The notes beneath the pieces are model-generated. The model was not told the origin of the DNA. It ran no database searches and worked only from the letters and a program-made list of their open reading frames with translations. DNA of 64,000 nt from Halichoerus grypus. Its lineage: Eukaryota; Chordata; Mammalia; Carnivora; Phocidae. Of this stretch, positions 12,157 to 24,023 are shown piece after piece. A program made the position numbers and the translations under genes. The stretch spans positions 141,064,308 through 141,128,307 of the forward strand of contig NC_135717.1 of NCBI RefSeq assembly GCF_964656455.1, read 5' to 3'. How positions within the stretch are numbered: the first letter of the stretch is position 1; every line of letters starts with the position of its first letter.

Positions 12157-12662
12157 TGTCTTAGCTTCCCAGGGCGCTGAAACCAAGTACAATGAACTGG
12201 CTTAACAATGGGAATTGATTGTTTTACAGTCTGGAGGCTAGAAATCTGAAATTAAGAAGTATGGTCATATTCTCTGTAAAGGATGTAGGAGAAAAATCCT
12301 TCTTGCCTCTTTTAGCTTCCACTGTTTGTGGGCATTCTTTGATGTTCCTTGGCTTGTAGATACATCGCTCTGGTCTCTGCCTCTGTCATCACGTGGGTGT
12401 CTTCTCCCTGGATGGCTCTACATTGCCTTCCCTCTCTGCCTGCAGATGTATCTTCACATAGCTTCTCCCTGTATGTGTTCAAAGTTTCCTCTTCCTATGA
12501 GGACAGCAGTCACCCTGGATTAAGGCCTACTCTCATGACCTTATCTTTACTTGATTAAATCTGCAAAGACCCTATTTCCAAATAAGGTCTCATCCACAGG
12601 TACTAGAAGTTAGGACTTCAACAAATCTTAGTTTGCAGGGAGGTACAATTTAACCCATAACA
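12157..12662 (-). mobile_element. MaLR solo LTR, MLT1-like
   Basis: Runs from TGTCTTAG (12157) to CCATAACA (12662), the inverted ends of an MLT1-type LTR. Internal landmarks are 'acagtctggaggctagaa', 'ccttggcttgtaga' and 'gaccctatttccaaataagg'. The flanks ggtgc/ggctc could be a decayed 5-bp duplication. No internal retroviral region is adjacent, so this is a solo LTR. ORFs inside it (12326-12558 plus) are not genes. Confidence 0.8.
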
Positions 12663-13061
12663 GGCTCCAACATCATATTTACATTCCATCCTGCAGAAGT
12701 AGTAAAGGAAGAAGGAGGCTATGCCCCTTTCTTTAAGGATACTTTCTATATGGTGTACAGAAAAATTTTGCTTACCCTGGACATACTTAGGGTGAGAGGG
12801 AGGTTGGCCAGCTTTGTGCACAGTGAAACTGGAGGTTCTGTTATTAAGGAAGAAGGAATGAACTGTATTGGGTGACAGTAAGCAGTCTTTGCCATGTGGT
12901 CTAAAAACGCTCTTCAAACCAGTTACACTGATTAGTTTCTCTCATCTACTGGATTTCAGTGTTTGATACTCTTACAGAAAGTTACATAAGCATATCACCT
13001 GTTTTAGGCTGGGACAGAGATATATGGCTTTCTGGAAATTTCTAACAAGCCACTCCCATAG
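12663..13061. other. Unassigned sequence
   Basis: The 99-codon minus-strand ORF at 12618-12917 overlaps the LTR end and has no recognisable domain. Nothing else supported. Confidence 0.4.
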
Positions 13062-13123
13062 TGTGGTTATATAACTTAGTGATGCGATCTTGAGCTAGTC
13101 AGTAAACTTCCCCACATCTCAAT

Positions 13124-13350
13124 TCCCTCATTTATAAATTTTTAAAAAAGATTTTATTTATTTATTTGACAGAGAGAGACACAGCGAGAGAAGGAACACA
13201 AGCAGGGGGAGTGGGAGAAGGAGAAGCAGGCTCCCCACCAAGCTGGGAGCCTAATGCGGGCTCAATCCTAGGACCCTGGGATCATGACCTGAGCGGAAGG
13301 CAGACGCTTAACAACTGAGCCACCCAGGCACCCTCCCTCATTTATAAATT
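13124..13350 (-). mobile_element. Can-SINE with 17-bp TSD
   Basis: The poly(T) side begins at 13141 and the tRNA-like head (gagccacccaggcaccc) ends at 13333. The duplication tccctcatttataaatt is perfect at 13124-13140 and 13334-13350. Inserted into a MIR. Confidence 0.95.
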
Positions 13351-13397
13351 AAGGATAATATCTACCTCATACAATTGTTGTATGGCTTAAGCAGGCT

Positions 13398-13545
13398 ATA
13401 TGTATGTATATATGTGTATATATATATATATATGTATATATATGTGTATATATATATATAGTGGGTGTGTGAATATATATATTCACACACATACTATGCT
13501 TAAGCTGGATATATATATATAGTGTGTGTGTGTGTGTGTGTGTGT
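13398..13545. repeat. AT/GT-rich microsatellite cluster with a perfect palindrome
   Basis: TATG, TA, TGTA and (GT)11 tracts. Bases 13465-13490 form a perfect 26-nt palindrome with half-site gtgtgtgaatata. The words tatggcttaagcaggctatat (13380) and tatgcttaagctggatatat (13496) suggest a local duplication of about 115 bp. Confidence 0.9.
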
Positions 13546-13600
13546 AAGTTCCTGGCATATATAAGGTAGTTTATAGCTACTTATTAAATATGAATCCAAG

Positions 13601-13990
13601 AAGGAAAAGATGGAAGGAAAGAGAAAAGGAAGGAGGAAGGGAAAGAAATTTTCTTTCTGGATAGAACATTCAAATGAAAAAAAAAAAAACCAACCCTAAT
13701 GTGAGGAAAATTTTCTTCAGTGTCCTTTTAAGTGAGTCATGGTTCTTCTGAGAAAATATTGATCTATTTGCTCTCAGCAGTTCTTTTGATATGATATAAA
13801 TCCCACACAGTTTGAATTATTATTTTAATAATTCTCAGACCATCAGTCAGAAAACAACCATTGATCAGATAACCTCACATAACCTGATCAGGTGGCAGGT
13901 ACGGTATTGCAGCTAACCCAGAGGAGTGGTCTGAATGACTTCTTTGGCATTGTATACATATGTACTTAGCTTTTCTGGTAGACATTGTAG
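13601..13990. other. Unassigned sequence with purine-rich and A-run patches
   Basis: A purine-rich patch lies at about 13598-13650 and an A run at about 13678-13690. No gene recognised. Confidence 0.4.
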
Positions 13991-14450
13991 CAGAGTCTGC
14001 TAGTGGTGCCCCATATCCAGTTCCCTCTCTTTTCTATGTGGTTGAATATTTAGTTGGGGCACATGACCATCTACCAAATGATTGTATTTCTCAGCCTCTC
14101 TTGACACTTGGTGTGGTCATATGATCAAACCAATGAATATGAGCATAAGTAATGTGTGCAACTTCTGAGTCCTGCAAGGAAGAGGCATCTCTTTCCTTTC
14201 ATCTCCTTTCTCCTCCTGCTGTCTGAGATATGGATATAATCCGGAGACTTCTTTGATGAGAGCAGTTTACTTAGGACAGCAGAGCATCAAGATAACTTGA
14301 GCCCTGGGTTCCTAATACCATGGAGCTGCCATATCAGCCCAGTTCTGTTAAAACTTGGATTGCTACATGAACACAGATTATTTTGTTTAAACCACTATTA
14401 TTCTGGCTTTTATTATAGTACCTGAACCTGTATTCTAAAAGATGCAAAAT
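13991..14450 (+). mobile_element. Possible ancient interspersed repeat, family unassigned
   Basis: Ends with 'tttgtttaaaccactattattctgg ... cctgaacct', a pattern found at the 3' end of several old mammalian repeats. A similar ending is at 32545-32590. Family not assignable by eye. Confidence 0.35.
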
Positions 14451-15569
14451 TTGTTACTTCAAAGTAGGCATTGGCTGAGTGGTACAAAAACACAGTTGCA
14501 TTCTGGAAAGTTAGCTGCCATATTACACTGTGGAAAAATATTTGGAAAGCTGTCATCTGCAATCACTTGAAAAGTGGACCAAATGCTTAGGGAGACCAAA
14601 GCTCTAAAAGAAAAGGTAAAAAAAAAAAAAAAAAATCAGGATGTTGGAATGTATTAGCTGTTTCTTTACTTCCTTCAGCAAAATTTTCAAGACAGATATG
14701 GATTCAGACTGGATTGAGTCAATGACCTGCAGAAACAGAAGGCAATATAACTTTCCTAAGAGAAGACCTCTCCACCTGGATCAGCAATCTAGGTTGACTA
14801 GGCATGGAGTAATTTAGGAAGGGTTGGAGGAATGAACTGCTTCTGCAGGCCAAACTGTAGCAGTGATAAAAGGTGGCTGTGAGCAGCAGGAGTGGCAAAA
14901 AGTTGGTTTTAGTTCCTTATGAGTCTCTACCACGCCTCTCAAGCAAGTCCAAAGAAAAATAATAATACATTTTTTCCAATGTTCAATAAAAGCATTATTA
15001 CAAAACTTCAACTGTTTATCGATTCACACACACCATCTGTGTAAGAAGAATGTGCTTACTATGTAAACATAGCCTCAGATAAATTAATCTGGTTTAAAGA
15101 TCCTTAAACCAAGGTGTGCAATCCCTAGGGCACAGGAAGAATTCCCTGTGGGTACCTGGACCCATATAAATTTAAGAGGGCCAATTTATAGATCTTAAAC
15201 TTTCATGTTTATCTTTTCTAAAAACTCAATTACTTGAGAATTTCTCCATGGCCAAGAGTCATTGTATTTCTCCTTTGCTACTTTTTCTTTCACTACCCCT
15301 CTTCCACCTATAATCCTAGCATAGTGCAAATGTGTAATACTTTATGATCTTTATGGTAATTGATGACTAATACTAATGATAACCAGAAGACTTGTAATGA
15401 AACACTTAGACCATTGTGATTATAGGGCAAAAAAACCCCATTTAATGTCAATGAAGTGAAGCTTCAAACTTGGGTAGAACTATGGGCCTTTCAGTTTAAG
15501 TGTAAACAGTAATATTAGGTTATTTGAGGTGAAGAAACATACAAAGAAACTAACAATGTATGCTTGTCT
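14451..15569. other. Unassigned sequence
   Basis: A run of about 20 A lies at 14617-14636. Otherwise no gene, RNA or repeat recognised. Confidence 0.4.
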
Positions 15570-15665
15570 TTTTTTTTCTTTCGATGAGCTTTAGGTTCAC
15601 AGCAATGTTGAGCAGAAGGTACAGAGAGAGAGTTTCTATATACTTCCTGCCCCCACATGTACATA
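15570..15665 (-). mobile_element. Possible old L1-derived fragment
   Basis: The segment 'tttaggttcacagcaatg', 'gagcagaaggtacagagag' and 'cctgcccccacatgtac' resembles a common old L1 3'-region sequence. Subfamily and limits are uncertain. Confidence 0.4.
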
Positions 15666-16104
15666 GGGGAGGCTCTACACACGTCGGAACATATCTTTTG
15701 AACCTCGCAGACTCCTTGCCTCCTAGGGAAGGTCACAGTCAGGGAAAGGCAGGCATGGGACCTTCTAAAGTTCTGAGTCTAGGGCAGATGTCCCTCTTGC
15801 CTGGTCCTAAGGACATTATTGGAGAAGAATAAGGTAAATTGAACTAATAAAACAAAGAGACAAGATAGAGAGAATACCAGAGATCTTCCAATTCCTGGTT
15901 TTAGTCTCTTCCAAGGCTCTGCTGTTTTTCTGCTCCAGTTTGTTTGTTTATTTGTTTGTTTTTTGACACTATGGCATTCTTATAAAACATTTCCCCATTT
16001 TTCTTAATCTAGTTTCATGTGGTTTGTGTTGCTTGTAATCAGTGAGACCTAACTAAGAAAACAAGGGCATCCAACTGGGAGACTTTGAACTGCCAATCCA
16101 ATTA
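15666..16104. other. Unassigned sequence
   Basis: Nothing recognised; the (TTTG)n patch at about 15940-15962 is a short simple repeat. Confidence 0.4.
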
Positions 16105-16255
16105 AAATTTTATTACCTGAATTTATAATGTGTTTACAAAGTGATTTCACATCCACTTGGTAATTTCCACAAAACCCTGTGAGGTAAGAATCATTATTTC
16201 CATTTTGCAAATATAGAAATGAAAGCTCAACTAACTTGTTCAAACTTCTAAACAA
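16105..16255 (-). mobile_element. MIR-like fragment
   Basis: Contains 'aaccctgtgaggtaagaatcattatttcc' split by small changes and 'aaatgaaagctcaactaacttg', the inverted MIR core. Old and diverged. Confidence 0.6.
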
Positions 16256-16980
16256 GATTTCCTTGTGGTGAAGTAAAAGACTTACGTATATTGCTCTCCA
16301 GACATTGGTGTGTGTGAGAAAGTATATCAGCAGGTGCTAACAGTGAAGTCAGGAGGACACCTCTTCCCATAAAAACTGTTAGCAATAAGGTAACAATAGA
16401 TTAAGACATCATTTGTATTAATTTTCCAGGCAAATATGATCCTTTTGAAATATTCTTTGAAGAGAGTGCAAATGGCAAGAATAACAGAATTCAATTGTCA
16501 ACGTCCCTTCCTTTGGTATCCTATACCAAGTGCTAAGCCAAAAGTACTCTTTCTAAGTGTGAGTGTGCAAGATGTAAATGCAAGAAGACTTTGTAGACTC
16601 AAGGGAAGTTGGGAGGGGGAAGGGAAGCAGGTGTTAAAGTTCTAACTGAGCTATGTGGGGATTCCTCAGAGTTTTAGGAATCCACAAATATCTGGTACTA
16701 TTTCTAGTTACAGAAAGAAAGTGAAAGTGTGATGTGTGGGCAAAGAACTCTTCTCTGGTTTTGAAAATATGCTTCCCTGAAAATGGAGCTGGGGCAGGTG
16801 GACAGAGAATAAGTTCGCTGGAAGTTAGTAGCTCTTCAGGATAACCCAAGAAAATGTGTGTATGTGTGTCCCTCACGTTAACTAATATACTAAGTTTAGT
16901 ATGGAAAAAGAGAGATCCCAGAAGGATAAGCACAAATAAAATAAATAAATAAAATTAGAATTATGACAATGCCTAGATGC
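16256..16980. other. Unassigned sequence
   Basis: No supported gene. The 99-codon minus-strand ORF at 16634-16933 has no recognisable domain. Confidence 0.4.
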
Positions 16981-17447
16981 AAGCTGAGGGTGGGATCTGT
17001 TGATGGGAATGTAAACTGGTATAGCCACTGCGGTAAACAGTATGGAGGTTCTGCAAAAAAATTAAAAATAGAAAGACCATATGATTGTTCACAGAACTAG
17101 AACAAATAATCATAAATTTTGTGTGGAACCACAAAAGATCCCAAATGGCCAAAGCAATCTTAAAAAAGAAAAACAAAATAGGATGTGTCATGATTTCTGA
17201 TTTCAAATATACTACAAAGATATAGTAATCAAAACAATGGTACTGGCACAAAAATAGACACACAGATCAATGGAACAGAGTAGAGTCCAGAAATAAACCC
17301 ATAAGTTTATGGTCAATTAATCTATGACAAAGGAGGCAAGAATATATGAGGGGAAAAAGACAGTTTCTTTAACAAATGGTGGTGGAAATACTGGATAGCT
17401 ACATGCAAAAGAATGAAACTGGACTACTTTCTTACACCATACACACA

Positions 17448-17484
<37 letters not shown>

Positions 17485-18655
17485 CAAATTGGTTTAAAGA
17501 CCTAAATATAAGACCTGAATCCATAAAACTCCTAGAAGAAAACATAGGCAGTAATGTCTTTGACATCAGCTATAGGAACACTTTTTTAGTTATGTCTACT
17601 TTGGCAAGGGAAACAAAAGCAAAAATAAACTATTGGGAATACACCAAAATAAAAAGCTTTTATACAGTGAAGGAACCCATCAACAAAGCAAAAAGACAAT
17701 CTACTGAATAGAAGGAGATATTTGCAAATGACGTATCTGATAAGGGGTTAATATCCAAAATATATAAAGAACTCATACATTAAAAAATCAAATAATTCAA
17801 CTAAAAATGGACAGAGAACATGGATAGATATTTTCCCAAAGAAGACACACAGATGGCCAACAGACACATGAAAAGATGCTTAACATCACTTATCATCAGG
17901 GAAATGCAAATCAAAACCACAGTGAGATATCACCTCACACCTGTCAGAATGGCTAAAATCAACAACACAAGAAACAAGTATTTGTGAGGATGTAGAGAAA
18001 AGGGACCCTCACACACTGTTGGTGGGATTGCAAATTGGTGCAGCCACTGTGGAAAACAGCATGGGGGTCCTCAAAAAATTAAAAATGGAATTACCATATG
18101 ATTTGGTAAATTCCACTACTGGGTATTTACCCAAAGATATCAAAAACACATTCGTAAAGATATATGCATCCTTGTAGTTATTGCAGCATTATTTATAATA
18201 TCCAAGATATGGAAGCAACCCATTTACCCATTGATAGATGAATGGATAAAGAAGTTGTGGCATATATAAAATGGAATATTACCTAGGCATAAAAAGAATG
18301 AGATCATGTCATTTGCAACAACATGGATGGACCAGAGAGTATAATGCTAAGTGAAATAAGTCAGTCAGAGAAAAGACAAATACCATATGATTTCACTGGT
18401 ATGTGGAATTTAAGAAACAAAACAAATGAACAAAGAAAAAGAGGGACAAACAAAAAAACACACCTTTGAATATAGAGAACAAGCTGGTGGTTGCCAGAGG
18501 GGATGTAGGTGGAGGAATGGGTGAAATAGATAAAGTAGATTAAGAGTACACGTCTCGTGATGAGCACTGAGTAATGTATAGACTTGTTGAATCATATTGT
18601 TATGCCTGAACTAATAAAACACTGTATGTTATTTATACTTGAACAAAAAAATCAA
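16981..18655 (+). mobile_element. L1 3' pieces in scrambled order
   Basis: From about 17084 to 18655 the plus strand runs through the ORF2 C-terminal third and 3' UTR, ending in an AATAAA-containing tail. The 17376-17711 ORF is an ORF2 remnant (motifs [20 protein letters not shown] and FLVMSTLARETKAKINYWEY) with a CA repeat inside. Bases 16990-17083 match a more 3' part of L1 (compare 18018-18100) yet lie upstream, so two copies or a rearrangement are involved. No TSD identified. Confidence 0.88.
17441..17482. repeat. (CA)n microsatellite inside L1 ORF2 remnant
   Basis: About 20 CA units with two CG interruptions near the start. It encodes the artefactual (TH)n run in the ORF at 17376-17711. 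Confidence 0.97.
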
Positions 18656-19877
18656 ACAAACACAAACCTCAGTAGTAACATGGCATCACAGGTGTGGCTA
18701 TTGATGAAATAGCAAAGAGCAGCTTCTTAGGGGCTCCTTAGTAAGGGTTCAGGAGCCAGCTTTATGGGGATGAGGGATTGGGGATGAGAGGTGATGAAGA
18801 AGGGGCCTGATAAACTGGCCTTGTTTATTTTGAGAACTGGAGTTGGAGGTGCTGAAGAAGGAAAACACACCTATCATGGGAGGAAGGAAAATGAGAAGAT
18901 CAGGCTCATGTACATCAAATGTTACTCAACAAAATAGTGCCACTTATATGTAAGTGTATGGTAGTAGCAGGGTTATTTCTCATAGTCTTAGGAATTTGTA
19001 CTTTTGGCGTCATCCTTTGACCTCTGTGGGGATGATAGTGGGTAGCAACCCATTGCAGGTTGCTTTCATCAGCACTCATCCATCACAGGCACTCCTTGGA
19101 GCCTTTTCCGTGTTCATCCCCCTGCACTCCTCAGCTTTTTGGGATGTTTCTAAAGCCCATTCCCTACAACCTTTCGACACCATTATCCCTCCAATTCTGT
19201 GAGGGGCTCTGGACATTGGAAATAACATAAATTCGGTTGTGACTCTTGGACCTTTTAGTACAAAACCAAGAATACTCTCAAGCAAGTCATTACTCTTTTC
19301 CCTTTTATCACCATTCAAAAATTTCTCATTCTTCAAGGCTGCAGTAATGTGTCAACTTAAACGCTATGACCAAATCATCAATTATGTTTTTTGCTTGGCT
19401 TTTTCACCTTTTTTATTATCCCCATTAAGATATGAATTAGAAATATAGAGTCAGACCTCTTTTTCTGTCAGTTGCTCAAATTAGCTTGTCTATTAAAATA
19501 ACTCAAATTACAGCACATTTTGTAAATATTTAAGAAGATGAAGATTATCAAAGGCATTCATGAAGTTCCCTATTGTAAATAGTACATACTAATGTACTAT
19601 ATAAAGAGATCCATGTAGACCTTGTTCCTTGTTTTAGGAGATTGTAATCACAGATGGAACTGTAAGAAATTTTCCATTTTTATAAATTAATACAAACTAG
19701 AGAATATGGGTATTGAAAAAAAGTTCTTTAATCTATAAAAAGACCCTGAGATGTCAGGGCTGTCTTTGATGATGAGAACAGAATTACATAATGTTGGATG
19801 AATATGTGTATGTGTGTACACCAAACTATTTACTCATACTTAAATACCTTATACGGGTATTACTTACATCCTCTAAT
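18656..19877. other. Unassigned sequence
   Basis: Opposed ORFs at 18954-19202 plus and 19076-19336 minus overlap and lack domains. No repeat recognised. Confidence 0.4.
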
Positions 19878-20110
19878 AATAATAATCAGCCTTAATTGAA
19901 TGTTTATTCTGTGTTGGGTAGAATTCTAAATGCTTTATTTATATTGTCTCTTTTAGTTCAATTAAATGGCCTATTCAACAATAGGTTGGACATTTTTTTC
20001 TCAATTTACAGATGAGGAAACTGAGGTCTAAGGGATGAGGTAATTTGGCCAAGATTAGATAGTGATAATTAATTGGTAGGCTTCTTAGACCTTCACACAG
20101 AGGTCAAGCA
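19878..20110 (-). mobile_element. MIR element
   Basis: Reads inverted MIR: 'tgaatgtttattctgtgttggg', 'ttacagatgaggaaactgagg' and 'taatttggccaagattag' in the expected order. Each is diverged. Confidence 0.8.
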
Positions 20111-20299
20111 GACTCCAAAGTCCCCACATGACACAGTCCAACTATAAAGTATAAACATATTCAATATTAGATAGAACTGTTGCATCCAAAGGTGATACCT
20201 TAAGCTCATTTTTTTTTCTGAGCCTGCTCTGGCCTTCTTCAGTGTTTCCTTCCAGTTCTGTCATCCTGGGCTAATACTGCTCCTTGCCATCTTGACTGC

Positions 20300-20475
20300 A
20301 TGGCCTACATCTGTGTTTCCCAGATTGTGCTCTATTTTCCACTTGCTGCAGAGTCATCTGGGGAGTTGGGGTCTACCACAAATCTGCTGAATTTTAATCT
20401 CTAGGAGTGAGATCTGAGAATCTGCATCCAAATGATTTGCATGCATATGAACCATTGGGAACCATCAGATAGGTG
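20300..20475 (+). mobile_element. MER5-like (hAT-Charlie) non-autonomous DNA transposon
   Basis: The text 'cttgctgcagagtcatctgg ggag', 'gctgaattttaatctctagg' and 'tctgagaatctgcatccaaatgatt' follows the MER5A layout. Diverged, no coding capacity. Confidence 0.65.
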
Positions 20476-20787
20476 TTAAATTTTACCACACCTAACGTAT
20501 CTTATATAATATTTGAGGAGTAAGAGCTAGGAATGAGGATAAGAGAATGAAGGGAGTGGAGCTACATTACATACTCAATGTACATAAATACATACAGAAG
20601 CACCCCAGATTTCTCATGTTCATTTTATAATACCCTTAGTAATCTGGAACCCAGCTTCAAATTCAGAAATAAATTAGAAACCAAACAACAGCAACAAACC
20701 AAAGTTCCCTAATTGGCAGGGAGGCTAACAAAAGTGAGCCACCCTTGACACAGAGCCTGCTGTTTTAGAACTGTAAAATCCCGTTTT
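20476..20787. other. Unassigned sequence
   Basis: Nothing recognised before the Can-SINE TSD. Confidence 0.4.
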
Positions 20788-21011
20788 AAAAATTTCACAG
20801 AGGGCACCTGGGTGGCTCAGTCGTTAAGCGTCTGCCTTCGGCTCGGGTCATGATCCCAGGGTCCTGGGATCGAGTCCCACGTCGGGCTCCCTGCTCTGCG
20901 GGAAGCCTGCTTCTCCCTCTCCCACTCCCCCTGCTTGTGTTCCTGCTCTCGCTATGTCTCTCTCTGTCAAATAAATAAAATCTTTAAAAAAAAAAAAAAA
21001 ATTTCACAGAG
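20788..21011 (+). mobile_element. Can-SINE with 15-bp TSD
   Basis: Head gggcacctgggtggctcag starts at about 20803; poly(A) ends near 20996. The duplication aaaaatttcacagag is perfect at 20788-20802 and 20997-21011. The body has the 'cccactccccctgcttgtgt' variant. Confidence 0.96.
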
Positions 21012-21254
21012 CAGGCTATTTATTGTCCTCTGTTAAACGTTAGCCCTTTCTATGTTTATAATGAACCAGATTAGAAGAAGTTAAGTAGAAAGATGGCTAT
21101 CCGAAGAAGAATCGCTATGCAGAGAAAGTGGGCAGCAGAAGCAGGGGCTTCATCAGATATAGAAGTATTCGGTTAAGTCAGCGAGTAGAAAACATCCTAC
21201 TTGTCTCAGTGAGCATCAAAGGAATCACTACTTGGCACACAAGAATCGATGCTT

Positions 21255-21960
21255 AAAATAATGATTCCAAATCTCAGCTGCTCTTTGGTTGAAACTTCGG
21301 ATTTGTCTTTGACTTCCATCTTTCTTCCACAACGTGTATCTATTCTGTCAACAAATCCCATTGCTCCTGCCTTCAACATATACCCAGAACTAAACTACTT
21401 CTTACCACACCACTACTGCCCTAATCCAGGTTACCATCATCTCTCTCCTGGATTATTGAAACAACCTGCTAAATGGTCTTCTGGAATTTGTCCTCGACAC
21501 TTAGAGTCTATTCACAATATAGCAGCTGGAGTGATCTGGTAAAAACGAAAGTTAGATTGTATTACTTCTTTGCATAAAAACTTCCAATGGTTTACCATCT
21601 CTTATAGAATGAATTCAAAGTTCTTACTTTGACGCAAGGCCCCTTACAACAACCTAAGCCCCCATTATCTCCTTCAGCTAATCTCGTTCTACTTTCCCCC
21701 CTGATCACTCTGCCCCCATACAGTAGCCATCCTACTGTACCTGGAACACGCCAGACACCTCAGAGCTGAAACACTTGTTTCTTTCCTGGGACGTTTCACA
21801 GTTCTTTTTTCCCTTTACTCAAAATTTTCCCAGTGAAAAATTTCCTGACATCGTATTTCAAATGATAATCATCTTCACACAGCTTATCCATCTTCTGTGC
21901 TTTATTGTTCTCCATGGTACTTATCTATTTACTCCCAATGAGAAATGAGGCTGGGCTAGG
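21255..21960 (+). mobile_element. L2 (LINE) fragment
   Basis: Follows L2 3' order: 'cttcaacatatacccagaac', 'accatcatctctctcctgg', 'cacaatatagcagctggagtg', 'cttccaatggtttaccatc', 'cgccagacacctcagagc'. It lacks the last part of the L2 tail. The 97-codon ORF at 21249-21542 lies within it and is not a gene. Confidence 0.82.
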
Positions 21961-22405
21961 AGTCTTAATTCTTCTTCTTTGTGTACCATCAGGCTGACTA
22001 AGGAGGGCCCTATTGGTGTGGGGAAGCTTTGAGGGACTGCTTTATGGAGTCTCAGTTGGAGATCTGAGACAATAACCACAGGCCTAGGTCATTTACATAA
22101 CAACTCCTCTTCATTCACTGAGTCAGAGCTTGATGAGAAAAATTGAGAAACACACATCTGATAGTTTCACTCTCCTCTCCTTCTTCCCCACCTTCTCCCT
22201 ATAATTTTCCAGGCCAAAGAGGATGGCTCCTTTATCTTCTTTATGTAAAACTCTATGGTCAATCCTTCAAACTCTATGGTTTACCCCAAATCAGGCCTAC
22301 CACCTGTTTTTGTGTGCCCACAGGCTAAGAATGTCTTTCTCCTTTTGACATGGTAGAAAAAAAACCCCAATAATAATATTTTGTGACGTGAAAATTATGT
22401 AAAAT
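21961..22405. other. Unassigned sequence
   Basis: No gene or repeat recognised. Confidence 0.4.
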
Positions 22406-22590
22406 TCAAATTTCAGTGTCCATAAATAAAGTTTTATTGGAACATAGCCATGCCCATTCATTATGTATTGTCTATGGCTCTTTTGTGTCCCAATGGCAGA
22501 TTTGAGCAGTTGCCACAGAGACTGAATGGTCTATAAAGCCCCAAATGTCTCATCTCTGGTTCCTTACATAAAAAATTTGTTGACCTCTGA
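22406..22590 (-). mobile_element. Probable hAT-type MER element fragment
   Basis: Contains 'aataaagttttattggaac', 'agccatgcccattcatta', 'tattgtctatggctc' and 'aaaatttgttgacctctg', a known old DNA-transposon sequence seen here on its inverted strand. I am confident it is a repeat and less so of the family. Confidence 0.6.
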
Positions 22591-23235
22591 TATAATAGAA
22601 TGTCTCTCTGATTCAGGATAGGAAAGAATTTCTTAAGACATGAAAAGCACTAGTCACAAAGGAAAAGACTGATGAATTGAATCATGGTAATATTAATCCT
22701 ACATGAAGATTGGGACAAGACAGGAAAGAGAAAAAAGGAATAACTACATAAAGAGACGATATTTAAATTGAAGTCTGAAAAATTTTAAGCACATGTCACT
22801 CTTTGTGCAGCTCTTAAAATCAAAGCGCAAAACACATGCAAAGAGGATAGATGACAATTTGTTTCTTAAAAAGACCATTTAAAGGCATAGTTACAGATTT
22901 TCTTTTCACTTTAAAGAAAGAAAAGCTCAGAGATTTTATTTTCCTACATAAAAATTGTAGTAGTTGTCAAATTTTTTAGAACTTAAGAACAGATTTTATG
23001 TGTCTGCTGCTGACACTACTGTAGGCACTGGATTGCTCTTTGCTAGGCAGGATATCTTGCCGCCTGATACATTCCAGATCTGACCTTGGGGTTCCCCAGT
23101 ATGGCCTCAGGGATGAACACCACATCTTAAATCTAGAAAGAGAAAAATTGCCACAAAAAGTTGTCAGTTTGTTCAGGAATTTGGAAATACCTGGGGGGTT
23201 CCTTAGGTAAACAAACAATGATCTATTTGTCATGA
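22591..23235. other. Unassigned sequence
   Basis: The 85-codon minus-strand ORF at 22976-23233 has no recognisable domain. Confidence 0.4.
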
Positions 23236-23662
23236 CATACGTCTTCTAAAAGGTTTGTAGTTTTGTCTTCCATCTTTAAGATTTTAACCTGGATTTGATT
23301 TTATTTTGTGTATAACTAGATGACCAATTATCCTGGTGGCATTTATGGAATGGTCCTCCTTTCACAGCCTTCTGTAAAGTCTGCTCTGCCAAAAATTGAG
23401 AATCCATTTTCATGTGGAATCTATCTAGTCCTTTCACTCTGGTGTATTTGTCTTTTCCTGTGCCAGTATCTCATTGTCTTTATTACTACAACATTATAAA
23501 AAATTTCTAGATTTTGTAGGCAGGTCTCTCTGATCTTATTATCTTTAGACCTGTCGTTGCTCTATGCCGCCCTTTGAGCTTCCATATAAATTCTAAAGTG
23601 ATTTTTGTCAAATACTATCAAGAACCCATTTGGGATTTTGATCATCATAGCTTTGACTTTTT
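23236..23662 (-). mobile_element. Old L1 ORF2 fragment
   Basis: Inverted old L1 text: 'tgtgccagtatctcattgtc' and 'ttctaaagtgatttttgtcaa', with decay throughout. Ends at the TSD of the adjacent Can-SINE. Confidence 0.6.
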
Positions 23663-23890
23663 ATTTTTATTTTTTTTTTAAATTATTTATTTATTTGAAA
23701 GAGAGAGAGAGAGAAAGAGCAGAGGCAGGGGAGGGACAGAGGGAGAGGGAGAGGGAGAAGCAGACCCCGAGCTGAGCAGGGGCTGCCCCAGAGCTCTGGG
23801 GCTCGATCCCAGGACCCCAGGATCATGACCTGAGCCAAAGGTAGACACTTAACTGACTGAACCACCCAGACACCCCAGCTTTGACTTTTT
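23649..23890 (-). mobile_element. Can-SINE with 14-bp TSD
   Basis: The T-rich tail begins at about 23663, followed by a (GA)n-rich body and the head ending cacccagacacccc at 23876. The duplication agctttgacttttt lies at 23649-23662 and 23877-23890. Confidence 0.95.
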
Positions 23891-24023
23891 AAACCAATTT
23901 GTAGATGTTGGCACTTTTGTGATATTAGGACTTCCTGTTTCCTTTAAAAACTTTTATTATGAAAAATTATCCACCACCCAACTTTAACAAACAACAACAT
24001 TTTGACATATTTGTTTCACCAGT
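23891..24023. mobile_element. Left part of an old repeat interrupted by the full-length L1
   Basis: The sequence leading to 'agtcctctaattactttt' appears to continue after the L1 at 31369 ('gctgacgtgtttcaaagc'). Family unassigned, possibly old L1-derived. Confidence 0.5.

Larger units (their letters stand above)
13062..13600 (+). mobile_element. MIR element, split by a Can-SINE and microsatellites
   Basis: The left part (gatcttgagctagtcagtaaacttcc..., 13081-13140) and the continuation (ggataatatctacctcatac at 13353, then gttcctggcatatataaggtag at 13549) match MIR order on the plus strand. A Can-SINE sits at 13141-13333 and AT/GT repeats at 13398-13545 separate the last part. Confidence 0.7.

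Noticed and set aside
12326..12558. Two overlapping 65-69-codon ORFs as a retroviral remnant gene
   Set aside because: They lie inside an MLT1-like LTR, which does not encode protein, and are in two frames.
14400..14640. Processed pseudogene ending in the A run at 14617
   Set aside because: No recognisable coding remnant upstream of the A run and no matching TSD found.
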